Positions 9,443 to 20,832 of a stretch of DNA of 64,000 bases are shown here, piece after piece (the stretch's first letter is position 1; each line of letters begins with the position of its first letter). The stretch lies in contig NZ_CP054916.1 in the NCBI RefSeq assembly GCF_013364155.1, positions 5,453,001 to 5,517,000 of the forward strand, written 5' to 3'. This DNA is from Streptomyces sp. NA02950. GTDB taxonomy: Bacteria > Actinomycetota > Actinomycetes > Streptomycetales > Streptomycetaceae. The position numbers and the translations under genes were made by a program. The notes beneath the pieces were generated by a model. The model saw only the letters and a list, made by a program, of their open reading frames with translations, was not told the origin of the DNA and searched no databases.

Positions 9443-10444
9443 TCAGTCCTCGGTGCTGAGCAGCGGCCTCAGTTGCTCGGGCAGCAGGCTCTCGCACTGC
9501 TGCCGGGCGGTCTGGGTCAGCGCGTCGTCCACACAGGTGTAGTAGTCCTTGTAGACGAACTGGATGCTGAAGGTCGCGGCCACTATGGCGAGCGCGAGCG
9601 CACCCGTCACCACGCCGCTGATCGCCGCCGTGGACTGCGGCTTGGATCCGGTGGAGCCGGGCGCGGGCAGCCGGGCCGGAGTGGCGCCCGGCGGCGGGGG
9701 CGGCGCGTTCAGCGCGGCCTGCGCGGGCGCCGGGGACGGTGCCGGACGGCGCGGCTTGGCCCGCAGCGCGCTGATGCCCCAGTACAGGGCCAGCGCACCG
9801 AGCAGCAGCGCGATCTGCGGCAGGCTGAACAGCGCGAAGAAGAATCCCCACATGCCCGAGAGCAGGGCGTAGCGGGCGCGGCGCTGGGCCGGGTCGGTGG
9901 GGTCCCAGCGCGGGCCGCTCTGGCCGGTGGGGCCGTTCGGGCGGTTGGCGCCGGGGAGGCTGCCGAAGCCGCCGCCGCTCTGGCGGCCGGGCTGGCGGCT
10001 GCTCCACTGGCTGCCCCACGCCGGGGGCCGCTGTCCCTCCGGGCCGCCGTCCTGCCCGTCCTGGCCGTTCTGGCCGTCCTGGCCGTTCTGGCCACCGTGG
10101 CCGTTCTGGCCACCGTGGCCGTCCTGGCCACCGTGGCCGTCCTGCCCGTTCTGGCCATCGTGGCCGTTCTGGCCCTCGGAGCCGCTGCCGCCGGCCGAGT
10201 GGTGGCGGGGCTGCCAGGGCTGGTCCGGCCTGCCCTCCGGCGGTGGGGCGAACGGGTTGTCCTCCGGCCCTCCGCCGCGCTGGCCACCGGACGGCGCGCC
10301 GGGGGACGGGGCTCCCCGGGAACCGCCCGGGGCGGCCCCGGGAGCGCCCTCGGACGCGCCGGGGGAGGAGGGCGAGGACGAGGAGGACGGCGACTGCCGC
10401 TCATGCATCAGCGGCGTCGCACGCGACGTGCGGGCGTGGCTCAT
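9443..10444 (-). CDS. membrane protein with a collagen-like Gly-X-Y tract
   Basis: About 333 residues from ATG 10444, preceded by GGGGGG at good spacing; upstream in-frame starts would add a Pro/Arg-rich stretch with no ribosome site. The N-terminal ~190 residues are disordered and include roughly 14 consecutive Gly-X-Y triplets of the type GQN/GQD/GHG. Two transmembrane helices follow: one in [30 protein letters not shown] is a broad hydrophobic block, the other is [20 protein letters not shown] short C-terminal domain has Cys at YYTCVDDAL and RQQCESLL that could form a disulfide outside the membrane. The C-terminal half resembles Streptomyces DUF4190-like integral membrane proteins. Function is unknown. 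Confidence 0.7.
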   Translation of the reverse strand: MSHARTSRATPLMHERQSPSSSSSPSSPGASEGAPGAAPGGSRGAPSPGAPSGGQRGGGPEDNPFAPPPEGRPDQPWQPRHHSAGGSGSEGQNGHDGQNGQDGHGGQDGHGGQNGHGGQNGQDGQNGQDGQDGGPEGQRPPAWGSQWSSRQPGRQSGGGFGSLPGANRPNGPTGQSGPRWDPTDPAQRRARYALLSGMWGFFFALFSLPQIALLLGALALYWGISALRAKPRRPAPSPAPAQAALNAPPPPPGATPARLPAPGSTGSKPQSTAAISGVVTGALALAIVAATFSIQFVYKDYYTCVDDALTQTARQQCESLLPEQLRPLLSTED

Positions 10445-10797
10445 CGCCGCCCCCCGGTCGAGGCGGGAGTCGGAGTGAGGCGTTGAGCCGCGCGGCGGCG
10501 TCGGTCCGGCATCTGGAGTGTGTCTTCCCCTTGTGTCGTCGTCCCGCACACCGGGCCCGCGGTCGGCTGGTGCCGGGCGGCTCGGCGGCGCGGGCGCGAG
10601 GGTCGTTCCCACGGCGTCGGTTGGATTCGCAGTCCAGACGCTACCTCCCGTGCCCGCCCCCGTCCCCCGGGGGCCGCTTCGTGTGCCGGTATCGTTGCTG
10701 ACGGTCGGCGGCTTCGTAGAGTTCCCCCGAATTCATGAGTCCGCGGCCTTGTACGACCACACACATGGCAGCACCGCCCGCGAGAAGGATCCCCGCC
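10445..10797. other. divergent intergenic region before purN
   Basis: These 353 bases separate the minus-strand membrane gene from purN. I see no supported gene. The purN promoter-like pair lies at 10695-10722 and the purN ribosome site GAGAAGGA at 10782-10789. The minus-strand promoter was not located. Confidence 0.5.
10695..10722 (+). promoter_or_regulatory. candidate sigma-HrdB-type promoter for purNH
   Basis: TTGCTG (10695-10700), 16 bases, then TAGAGT (10717-10722) match the streptomycete housekeeping consensus TTGAC(R)-N16-18-TAGRRT. Transcription would begin near 10729, giving a leader of about 70 bases before the purN GTG. Confidence 0.45.
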
Positions 10798-11445
10798 GTG
10801 GCCTCCCCGCCTTCCTCCGCCCGCCCCGGGCGCCCCGCCCGCCTCGTCGTTCTCGTCTCCGGTTCCGGTACGAACCTCCAGGCGCTGCTCGACGCCATCG
10901 CCGCGGAGGGGGTGGCCGCCTACGGCGCCGAGGTGGTCGCCGTCGGTGCCGACCGCGACGGCATCGAGGGGCTGGAGCGCGCCGAGCGTGCCGGGATCCC
11001 CACCTTTGTCTGCCGGGTCAAGGACCACGGCAGCCGCGCCGAGTGGGACGCCGCGCTGGCCGAGGCGACCGCCGGGTACCAGCCCGACCTCGTCGTCTCG
11101 GCCGGGTTCATGAAGATCCTGGGCGAGGAGTTCCTCGCCCGCTTCGGCGGCCGCTGCGTCAACACCCACCCCGCGCTGCTGCCCAGCTTTCCCGGTGCCC
11201 ACGGCGTACGCGACGCCCTCGCGCACGGTGTGCGGGTGACCGGCTGCACCGTCCACTTCGTCGACGACGGCGTCGACACCGGCCCGATCATCGCCCAGGG
11301 CACGGTCGAGGTCCGGGACGAGGACGACGAGTCCGCTCTGCACGAGCGGATCAAGGAAGTCGAGCGTTCGCTGCTCGTCGAGGTCGTGGGGCGTCTGGCG
11401 CGTCACGGCTACCGCATTGAGGGACGAAAGGTAAGGATCCCGTGA
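10798..11445 (+). CDS. purN: phosphoribosylglycinamide formyltransferase
   Basis: The third step of purine synthesis: transfers formyl from 10-formyl-THF to GAR. The 215-residue chain has the GAR transformylase fold motifs [26 protein letters not shown], the catalytic [12 protein letters not shown] (Asn and His) and the Asp in [16 protein letters not shown] 10798 is chosen because GAGAAGGA lies 8 bases upstream and the protein then starts just before the first strand; an in-frame ATG at 10735 would add 21 residues. The end overlaps the purH GTG by four bases (GTGA), so purN and purH are translationally coupled. Confidence 0.95.
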   Translation: MASPPSSARPGRPARLVVLVSGSGTNLQALLDAIAAEGVAAYGAEVVAVGADRDGIEGLERAERAGIPTFVCRVKDHGSRAEWDAALAEATAGYQPDLVVSAGFMKILGEEFLARFGGRCVNTHPALLPSFPGAHGVRDALAHGVRVTGCTVHFVDDGVDTGPIIAQGTVEVRDEDDESALHERIKEVERSLLVEVVGRLARHGYRIEGRKVRIP

Positions 11446-13007
11446 CCGCCGAAGGTACGAAGCGGCCCATCCGCCGCGCGCTGGTGAGCGTCTACGACAA
11501 GACGGGGCTCGAGGAGCTGGCCCGCGGGCTGCACACGGCGGGTGTCCAGCTCGTCTCCACCGGCTCGACGGCCGCGAAGATCGCCGCCGCGGGTGTCCCG
11601 GTCACCAAGGTCGAGGAGCTGACCGGCTTCCCCGAGTGTCTCGACGGCCGCGTCAAGACCCTGCATCCGCGGGTCCACGCGGGCATCCTCGCCGACCAGC
11701 GCCTGGACGCGCACCGCGAGCAGCTGGCCGAGCTGGGCGTCGAGCCGTTCGAGCTGGTGATCGTCAACCTCTACCCGTTCCGCGAGACCGTCGCCTCGGG
11801 CGCCTCGCCCGACGAGTGCGTCGAGCAGATCGACATCGGTGGGCCGTCCATGGTGCGCGCCGCCGCCAAGAACCACCCGTCCGTGGCCGTGGTCGTCAAC
11901 CCCGCGGCCTACGACGACGTGCTGAAGGCCGTCGCCGACGGCGGCTTCGACCTCGAGCGGCGCAAGCGGCTGGCGGCCGAGGCGTTCCAGCACACCGCGG
12001 CGTACGACGTGGCGGTGGCGAACTGGTTCGCCCAGGGCTACGCCGCCGCCGACGACTCCGGCTTCCCCGAGTTCCTGGGCGCCACCGTCACCCGCGCCAA
12101 TGTGCTGCGCTACGGCGAGAACCCGCACCAGGCCGCCGCGCTCTACTCCGACGGCTCCGGCAAGGGCCTGGCGCACGCGGAGCAGCTGCACGGCAAGGAG
12201 ATGTCGTACAACAACTACGTCGACACCGAGGCCGCCCGGCGCGCCGCCCACGACCACGCCGCGCCGTGCGTCGCGATCATCAAGCACGCCAACCCCTGCG
12301 GGATCGCGGTCGGCGCGGATGTCGCCGAGGCGCACCGCAAGGCGCACGCCTGTGACCCGCTGTCGGCCTTCGGCGGGGTCATCGCCGTCAACCGGCCGGT
12401 GTCGGTCGCGATGGCCGAGCAGGTCGCCGAAATCTTCACCGAGGTCATCGTGGCGCCGGACTACGAGGACGGCGCGGTCGAGGTGCTGGCCCGGAAGAAG
12501 AACATCCGCGTGCTGCGTTGCGCCGACGCCCCCGAGGCGACCGTCGAGGAGCGTCCGATCGAGGGCGGTGCGCTGGTCCAGGCCAAGGACCGGTTCCAGG
12601 CCGAGGGCGACGATCCGGCGAACTGGACCCTGGCCACCGGGGAGGCGCTGGACGCCGACGGCATCGCCGAGCTGTCCTTCGCCTGGCGCGCCTGCCGCGC
12701 GGTGAAGTCCAACGCGATCCTGCTGGCCAAGGACGGCGCCACGGTCGGCGTCGGCATGGGACAGGTCAACCGCGTCGACTCGGCGAAGCTGGCCGTGGAG
12801 CGGGCGGGCGAGGAGCGGGCGAGCGGTGCGTACGCCGCCTCGGACGCCTTCTTCCCCTTCCCGGACGGCTTCGAGGTGCTGGCCCGCGCCGGGGTCCGGG
12901 CCGTGGTGCAGCCGGGCGGCTCGGTCCGTGACGAGCTGGTGGTGGAGGCCGCGCGCGAGGCGGGCGTGACCATGTACTTCACCGGTACGCGCCACTTCTT
13001 CCACTGA
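11442..13007 (+). CDS. purH: bifunctional AICAR formyltransferase / IMP cyclohydrolase
   Basis: Catalyses the last two steps of IMP synthesis. At 521 residues it is the usual length. The N-terminal MGS-like IMP cyclohydrolase domain has [37 protein letters not shown] and [15 protein letters not shown]. The C-terminal AICAR transformylase domain carries [13 protein letters not shown], the catalytic Lys-His in [32 protein letters not shown] and [14 protein letters not shown] 11442 overlaps the purN stop, with AAAGGTAAGG upstream. A strong hairpin follows the gene. Confidence 0.98.
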   Translation: MTAEGTKRPIRRALVSVYDKTGLEELARGLHTAGVQLVSTGSTAAKIAAAGVPVTKVEELTGFPECLDGRVKTLHPRVHAGILADQRLDAHREQLAELGVEPFELVIVNLYPFRETVASGASPDECVEQIDIGGPSMVRAAAKNHPSVAVVVNPAAYDDVLKAVADGGFDLERRKRLAAEAFQHTAAYDVAVANWFAQGYAAADDSGFPEFLGATVTRANVLRYGENPHQAAALYSDGSGKGLAHAEQLHGKEMSYNNYVDTEAARRAAHDHAAPCVAIIKHANPCGIAVGADVAEAHRKAHACDPLSAFGGVIAVNRPVSVAMAEQVAEIFTEVIVAPDYEDGAVEVLARKKNIRVLRCADAPEATVEERPIEGGALVQAKDRFQAEGDDPANWTLATGEALDADGIAELSFAWRACRAVKSNAILLAKDGATVGVGMGQVNRVDSAKLAVERAGEERASGAYAASDAFFPFPDGFEVLARAGVRAVVQPGGSVRDELVVEAAREAGVTMYFTGTRHFFH

Positions 13008-13063
13008 GCGTCCCCGCGCCGTGAACGCCATAGGCGTGACCGCCATGAGGCGGTGAACGTCAC

Positions 13064-13097
13064 AAGGCCGCACCCCCGGGCCCGGGGGTGCGGCCTT
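13064..13097. terminator. perfect palindromic hairpin after purH
   Basis: 34 bases form an uninterrupted inverted repeat (AAGGCCGCACCCCCGGG and its complement), 56 bases after the purH stop and 61 bases before folD. It is most simply the purNH terminator. Confidence 0.8.
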
Positions 13098-13158
13098 CGC
13101 GCGGCCCCGACCGTACCTGATTGGATCCGACGTCCCCGCATCCGGGAGGATGAAAGAC

Positions 13159-14046
13159 ATGACCGCCCAGATTCTCGATGGCAAGGCAACCGCAGCCGCG
13201 ATCAAGTCCGACCTCGTCAGCCGTGTGGAGGCGCTGAAGGCCCGGGGCGTCCACCCCGGTCTCGGGACGGTGCTGGTCGGTGAGGACCCCGGCAGCAAGT
13301 GGTACGTGGCGGGCAAGCACCGCGATTGCGCCGAGGTGGGCATCGCCTCCATCCGGCGCGATCTGCCGGAGACCGCCACCCAGGAGGAGATCGAGGCGGT
13401 GGTCCGGGAGCTCAACGAGGACCCGGAGTGCACCGGCTACATCGTCCAGCTGCCGCTGCCCAAGGGCATCGACACCAACCGCGTGCTGGAGCTGATGGAC
13501 CCCGGCAAGGACGCCGACGGGCTGCACCCGATGAACCTCGGCCGGCTGGTGCTGAACGAGTCCGGCCCGCTGCCGTGCACCCCCCAGGGCGTCATCCAGC
13601 TGCTGCGCCACCACGGTGTGGAGATCAAGGGCGCGCATGTGGTGGTCGTCGGCCGCGGTATCACCGTCGGCCGCTCGATCGGGCTGCTGCTGACCCGCCG
13701 CTCGGAGAACGCCACGGTCACCCTGTGCCACACCGGCACCCGCGATCTGCCCTCGGTGCTGCGCCAGGCCGACATCATCGTGGCGGCGGCCGGGGTACGG
13801 CATCTGGTCAAGCCGGAGGACGTCAAGCCGGGCGCCGCGGTGCTGGACGTGGGCGTCAGCCGGGACGAGCACGGCAAGATCGCCGGGGATGTGCACCCCG
13901 GGGTGGCCGAGGTCGCCGCCTGGATCTCGCCGAACCCCGGCGGAGTGGGTCCGATGACCCGCGCGCAGCTGCTGGTCAATGTGGTGGAGGCCGCCGAGCG
14001 CGCGGCGGAGGCGGCCGACGGCGGCGGTGCCGGTCATGGCGGCTGA
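13159..14046 (+). CDS. folD: methylenetetrahydrofolate dehydrogenase / cyclohydrolase
   Basis: Interconverts 5,10-methylene-THF, methenyl-THF and 10-formyl-THF, supplying the formyl donor used by PurN and PurH. The 295-residue protein has the catalytic [13 protein letters not shown] (Lys), the active-site strand [31 protein letters not shown] and the NAD(P) motif [17 protein letters not shown] 13159 (MTAQILDGK) is preferred over ATG 13150 because GGGAGGA sits immediately before 13150 but 9-10 bases before 13159. The 3' end overlaps the DUF3017 gene by 11 bases. Confidence 0.97.
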   Translation: MTAQILDGKATAAAIKSDLVSRVEALKARGVHPGLGTVLVGEDPGSKWYVAGKHRDCAEVGIASIRRDLPETATQEEIEAVVRELNEDPECTGYIVQLPLPKGIDTNRVLELMDPGKDADGLHPMNLGRLVLNESGPLPCTPQGVIQLLRHHGVEIKGAHVVVVGRGITVGRSIGLLLTRRSENATVTLCHTGTRDLPSVLRQADIIVAAAGVRHLVKPEDVKPGAAVLDVGVSRDEHGKIAGDVHPGVAEVAAWISPNPGGVGPMTRAQLLVNVVEAAERAAEAADGGGAGHGG

Positions 14047-14479
14047 GGCGAGCGAACCGGCGGCGGGGGAGCCGCAGACCGGGGAGCCCGCCCGTAAGTC
14101 GCGGCGCTTCCCGCTGATCACCCGGGACACCGCGCGTCCGGAGGGCGGCGGCCGGGCGGCGTCCGGGGGCGCTCCGGCACCCGTGCGCCAGTGGCCGCTG
14201 CTCGCGGTCATGGGCGGTGTGGGGCTGGGGCTGCTGATCGTCGCCCTGGACGCGTTCCGGGCGGGCACCGTGCTGATCGGGCTCTCGTTGCTGGCGGGTG
14301 CGGTGCTGCGGTGGGCGCTGCCGGACGTCGGGATGCTCGCGGTGCGGTCCCGCTTCACCGACATGCTGACGTACGGGCTGCTGGGCGCGGCGATCGTGCT
14401 GCTGTCCCTGATGGCCCAGCCGGATCCCTGGGTGACGATTCCCTTCCTGGAGGATCTGGTGCACTTCACCGTCCGCTAG
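14036..14479 (+). CDS. DUF3017 domain-containing membrane protein
   Basis: A 147-residue protein with a disordered acidic/basic N-terminus of about 60 residues, then three hydrophobic helices ([40 protein letters not shown] and [15 protein letters not shown]). This matches DUF3017, which in actinobacteria almost always follows folD. Function is unknown. The ATG lies inside the end of folD, so it is translationally coupled. A long hairpin follows, closing the folD-DUF3017 unit. Confidence 0.85.
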   Translation: MAAEASEPAAGEPQTGEPARKSRRFPLITRDTARPEGGGRAASGGAPAPVRQWPLLAVMGGVGLGLLIVALDAFRAGTVLIGLSLLAGAVLRWALPDVGMLAVRSRFTDMLTYGLLGAAIVLLSLMAQPDPWVTIPFLEDLVHFTVR

Positions 14480-14902
14480 GCCCTGTCCGGAGTCCGCTGG
14501 CCGGAGCGAACGGCGGCCCGTCCTCTCCCCCGTGGGAGGACGGGCCGCCGTCGTTTCCGGGGCCGGGTCTCCTCGACCCGGCGACGGTCCGCCCTCTCCC
14601 CCGAAGCAGGACGGACCGCCTGGTCGTCAGCGTTGTGTGTCGGCTGTGCTGGATCAATGGACGTCGGCGGCCTGTGGCGCGGAAGTGACCATTCCGGTAC
14701 GAGTTCTCGGCTACGCAACGATGAACTGGGGCGCAAGGGTGCGTACGGCGTATAGCGAAAGCCACAATGCGCCCCCGGCGGGAGAACTGACATCCTGGAC
14801 CACGGCATCCCCCGGGACAGGGAGTTCGGATCCTCGGGGTGCCAATCGCGGTACCAGCACAGGAGATTCACCGGATCCACACGGGGGGAACAGGGGGAGG
14901 CA
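14480..14902. other. intergenic region between DUF3017 and HTH genes
   Basis: 423 bases without a supported gene. It contains the hairpin at 14511-14550 and, at its 3' end, the GGGGGAGG ribosome site of the HTH gene. A stretch of lower G+C around 14690-14770 may hold that gene's promoter, but I could not assign -35/-10 boxes. Confidence 0.5.
14511..14550 (+). terminator. terminator after folD-DUF3017
   Basis: A perfect 15-bp stem (14511-14525 with 14536-14550) with a 10-base loop begins 31 bases after the DUF3017 stop and is followed by TCGTTTCC. Confidence 0.8.
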
Positions 14903-17439
<2,537 letters not shown>

Positions 17440-17499
17440 GGCCCGGACGCCTGATCCGTTGATCTCCTGATCTCCGCCCGGCTTCTGCCGGACAGCCAT

Positions 17500-17545
17500 C
17501 CGAAGGGTCACACTCCGGTATTCACTCCGGAGTGTGACCCTTCGG
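17500..17545 (+). terminator. mdh terminator
   Basis: A perfect 19-bp inverted repeat (17500-17518 with 17527-17545) with an 8-base loop, 61 bases after the mdh stop. Confidence 0.9.
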
Positions 17546-17615
17546 CCATTCCCTGTGATGGCGGCTCATCCTCCCCTACGGTGGGAGGAGTTGACGCCGG
17601 CCTCGGGGGGAGAGC

Positions 17616-19415
17616 ATGGCCAGGGACAGTCGCGCCGATCATGCCGTACGTCTGCCGCGCTCGCGGCCGGAGCCCACGCGCCCCGTCCCCGTATCGTCCT
17701 CACCCCACACCAGCAGCGAGGCGACCCGGTTGCTGTGCGCGGGCACCTATATCGACGACGACTTCCGGGACGCCGTCGTGGACGAGCTGTATGTCCACGA
17801 GGAGCGTTCCGTGGCGCCGTCCCTCGGGATCGACGCGGCCCGGGTGCTCGCCCATGCGCTGCGCGCCCGCCGTCTGGAGGCGGGCTGGACGGCGCTGCTG
17901 GCGGGGTTATGGCTGCTGGACTTCCTGCTCGCCCAGGGTTTCTTCTACGCCTTCCTGCTGTCCTGCGCGCTGCTGCTGATAGCCGCCTGGGCCAGGGGTG
18001 GTGCGTCCGGCCCCTTCCGCGCGGACTATCCGGGGGCCGACCGGGTCAGGTCGTACCGGCGGCGGGTGGCCGCGGTGCTGCGGCTGGCCGGCTGGCTGAC
18101 GTTGATCTCCTATGTGGCCAGTGCCCTTGAGCTGGCCCTCGCGGACGACCCGGATCCGAGCGCGCTGAGCGGTGCGCTGCCGCCGGAGCTGCTGGCCGGG
18201 GCGAATCCCACCGCCGCCTGGTGTGCGCTGCTGATTCCCGCAGCGATGGCCGGTGCGGTCGCGCTGCACCGGGAGCATGTGGCCGGGGTGCTGGCCACCG
18301 AGCTGGATCCGGTCACCTTCGCCGACCCCGGCGCCGATCCGGCCGAGCGGTTCGAGGGCGCCCGCTTCCAGCGGGTGCGTGCCCTGATCCGCCGGGAGCA
18401 GCACGCACCGGTGATCCTCTACCACGATCAGCACCCCTTCCTCGGCGCGGGCGCCGCCCATGCCACCTGGACCCTTGCGGTGGAGCTGCGCCCGCGTGAG
18501 GGCGCCACGGCCGTGCCGCTCGACAACCGCGTGATCCTGGAGCGGATCCGGCCGCTGGTGGAGGCGTTGCGCACACCGTCCGCCGGGGGCGCCGCCGTTG
18601 GAGCCGCCCGGCTCCCCGCCGTCCCCGACCCCGCCCCGCCGCCCGGTATCCCGGGTGACCGGGTCCGTGACCGGCTGCGCGGTCTGGAGCTGGACGAGTG
18701 TGTGTTCCTCAAGGCCACCGGATTGCGCAGCCGGTCCTTCGTGCCGTACGGCGAGGCGGACTTCGCCCGGGAGCGGGCCGAGGCCGTCGAGGAGGGCGGC
18801 GAGATCCGGCGCCACTTCCTGCGGATCCGTGTCGGGGCATGGCGGGAAGAGGTGGTGGTCACGGTCTTTGTGCGGGTCCACACCCAAGGCGGCATGCTGA
18901 TGCTGGAGTTCGCGCCGCATGTGCTGCGTCCGATCCGCCCGGCCTTCCGGGCGGTCGACCGGATCTCCGACTCCCACCGCCGGGGCGGGCTGCCGGGCAA
19001 GGCGGTGTGGGCGCTGGCCCGCACCCCCACGGCGGCGGGCCGGGCGCTGATCCAGCTCTTCCGGTCGGCCGCCTTCCTCTGGCGGATGTACGCGGGCGGT
19101 TATGACGCCGCGATCCCCGACGGCCCCTGGGCGTCGGTGCGTGAACTGGGCAGTGACGGCGGCGCCTCGCTGTTCCAGGAGATGGATGTCAGCCGCTATC
19201 TGAAGAGCGTCGAGGACCGGGTGGCCAATGGTGTCCGGCAGGCGCTGGCCGAAGCCGGCTGGGAGACCGGTGAGTTCGAGCAGAAGGTCATCAATGTGAG
19301 CGGCGGCGGCATCTTCATCGAGTCCGCCGAGAACAGCGCCTTCGGCTTCGGCGACCACAACACGATCAGCAACACCCCACGCAATGGAGCGGGAGGCAGC
19401 CATGACAACGGCTGA
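17616..19415 (+). CDS. membrane protein of unknown function with C-terminal GFGDHN motif
   Basis: I do not recognise a family. The 599 residues begin with a hydrophilic region. A broad hydrophobic block follows at about residues 89-125 (two helices), then helices at ~150-172 and ~197-215. The remaining ~380 residues form a soluble domain with conserved-looking stretches (ILYHDQHPFLGAGAAH, LQLD-type ELDECVFLKATGL). The extreme C-terminus, residues 575-588, reads AFGFGDHNTISNTP, and the next protein carries a closely similar motif near its N-terminus. The two genes overlap by 14 bases. GGGGGAG precedes ATG 17616. The architecture suggests a membrane receptor whose tail contacts its neighbour; this is inference. 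Confidence 0.75.
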   Translation: MARDSRADHAVRLPRSRPEPTRPVPVSSSPHTSSEATRLLCAGTYIDDDFRDAVVDELYVHEERSVAPSLGIDAARVLAHALRARRLEAGWTALLAGLWLLDFLLAQGFFYAFLLSCALLLIAAWARGGASGPFRADYPGADRVRSYRRRVAAVLRLAGWLTLISYVASALELALADDPDPSALSGALPPELLAGANPTAAWCALLIPAAMAGAVALHREHVAGVLATELDPVTFADPGADPAERFEGARFQRVRALIRREQHAPVILYHDQHPFLGAGAAHATWTLAVELRPREGATAVPLDNRVILERIRPLVEALRTPSAGGAAVGAARLPAVPDPAPPPGIPGDRVRDRLRGLELDECVFLKATGLRSRSFVPYGEADFARERAEAVEEGGEIRRHFLRIRVGAWREEVVVTVFVRVHTQGGMLMLEFAPHVLRPIRPAFRAVDRISDSHRRGGLPGKAVWALARTPTAAGRALIQLFRSAAFLWRMYAGGYDAAIPDGPWASVRELGSDGGASLFQEMDVSRYLKSVEDRVANGVRQALAEAGWETGEFEQKVINVSGGGIFIESAENSAFGFGDHNTISNTPRNGAGGSHDNG

Positions 19416-19860
19416 CACGGACGGCGAGCACGGGGCGGACGGTGGAGCCACGGGCACCGGCGGCACCGCGGACAGTGCCACGGACACCGGTGGCGGTGGG
19501 CGGAAGTTCGGGGACATCCGTATCGGCAGTGTGCGCGGAAGCGCGGTCGGCTTCGGCGACCACAACCACATCGTGAACGCACCGCGGAGCGAGGCGCCGT
19601 GCGACCCGGCGTACGAGGAGCTGCTCGAGGCGGTCCGGCAGCTCACCGCCGACCTGGAGCGGATGGTTCCCGGGCCGGAGGTCCAGGCGCTGTCCAATGA
19701 ACTGGCCACCACCCAGGACGAGATCCTGCGCACCGGCCGGGCCGGGGTGGGGCGGCTGGCCCGGGTGCGCGCGCTGCTCCAGGACGCCGGGACCAGCATC
19801 GGCATGCTGGCGTCGGGCGTTGCCGTGGGGCAGGCGGTCGGCGCGCTGCTGGGCGGCTGA
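19402..19860 (+). CDS. small protein with N-terminal GFGDHN motif and glycine-zipper C-terminus
   Basis: ATG 19402 is chosen because GGGAGG lies 6-11 bases upstream, inside the end of the previous gene; an ATG at 19384 has no such site. The 152-residue product has a Gly/Thr/Asp-rich head and then IRIGSVRGSAVGFGDHN, which parallels the C-terminus of the upstream protein. A helical segment follows (EELLEAVRQLTADLERM, coiled-coil-like). The chain ends in a hydrophobic Gly-repeat tail, SIGMLASGVAVGQAVGALLGG, of the kind that can insert in or pack against membranes. No known domain is recognised. The next gene starts one base after its stop, so all three are coupled. Confidence 0.7.
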   Translation: MTTADTDGEHGADGGATGTGGTADSATDTGGGGRKFGDIRIGSVRGSAVGFGDHNHIVNAPRSEAPCDPAYEELLEAVRQLTADLERMVPGPEVQALSNELATTQDEILRTGRAGVGRLARVRALLQDAGTSIGMLASGVAVGQAVGALLGG

Positions 19861-19861
19861 G

Positions 19862-20671
19862 ATGACTACTCCGGGCGGCGGGCACGGCCCCCGCTGGGAC
19901 GAGGAGACGCAGCGCTGGGTGGGGGAGGGCGCGGAGCCGTCGCCTCCGGGCCGCAGACCGCCCTGGCTGTTTCAGGGCGCGGTACTGCTGTCGGCGCTCG
20001 CGGTGCTGCTGGTCGGCGGTATCGGCGTCGGCGCCTGGAAGTTGCTGGAAGGGGACGGTGGCGACGACCGGGCCCGGAGCAGTTCCACTTCGAGCGCGGG
20101 ATGGCCCGGTGGGGACGGGACGCCGTCTCCGTCGGCATCCTCATCGTCCGCGCTGCCGCCGGCGCCGTCGTCCGCACCGCCGTCGGTGTCCTCGGATGGG
20201 GACGGCGGAGCACCGACGGGATATGTACGGACCCGGGATCCGGAGGGGTTCACCCTCGATGTGCCGGTGGGCTGGCAGCGGGTCAAGCGCGATACGGGCG
20301 TGTTCTACGAGTCGGCCGACGCGGGCAGTCTGATCCAGGTCTTCGTGATGACCGAGCCGGAGGTCACCCCGTACGAGGCGCTGCGGGAGGCGGAGACGGG
20401 GCTGCGGAAGAACCCCGGCTACCAGCGGTACCGGCTGGAGAAGCTCGGCCCCGGCGACGGGGCGGACGCGGAGCTCGAATACGGCTACCGCAGCGAGAAG
20501 TACGGCCCGCGCCGCATTCTCGACCGCGCCTTCTCCGAGCCGAACGGAGTGCAGTACGCGGTGCTGGTGGCGGGTCCGGCCGCGGACTGGCCGGAACAGC
20601 GGAAGCGGCAGGGCATCGTGCTCGACGCCTTCTGCCCCACCGCGTACTGCCCGGCGGGGTCGGACCCGTAG
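19862..20671 (+). CDS. single-pass membrane protein with exported kinase-tail-like domain
   Basis: 269 residues: a short cytoplasmic head that begins TPGGGHGPRWDEETQ, one transmembrane helix (VLLSALAVLLVGGIGVGAWKLL), a Ser/Pro linker, then a ~140-residue external domain. That domain starts EGFTLDVPVGWQRV and ends with FCPTAYCP, where two Cys may pair. The same DxPxGW pattern appears in the next gene and in the C-terminal domain of the kinase-like protein at 48617-50011. The domain resembles ligand-side domains found on actinobacterial Ser/Thr kinases. ATG 19862 follows the previous stop by one base. Ligand and function are unknown. Confidence 0.7.
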   Translation: MTTPGGGHGPRWDEETQRWVGEGAEPSPPGRRPPWLFQGAVLLSALAVLLVGGIGVGAWKLLEGDGGDDRARSSSTSSAGWPGGDGTPSPSASSSSALPPAPSSAPPSVSSDGDGGAPTGYVRTRDPEGFTLDVPVGWQRVKRDTGVFYESADAGSLIQVFVMTEPEVTPYEALREAETGLRKNPGYQRYRLEKLGPGDGADAELEYGYRSEKYGPRRILDRAFSEPNGVQYAVLVAGPAADWPEQRKRQGIVLDAFCPTAYCPAGSDP

Positions 20672-20832
20672 TCCGGCCGGTAGGACCACGGGGCGTGGGA
20701 TCCGCCGCGCCATCCGGCGAAGTATCCGGCATCGAGACGGTGGCAGACGGGGCGATGTCGCGCATACTGGGTTCTCCGTATGTCGGCTAACTCGCCTTAT
20801 CGGCATAAGGGTTCCGCTATGGGGGGGCGTTC

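Noticed and set aside
13064..13097. A long perfect palindrome as a possible recombination or integration site
   Set aside because: Its position between purH and folD and its size match other intergenic terminators in the window; no direct repeats or integrase are nearby.
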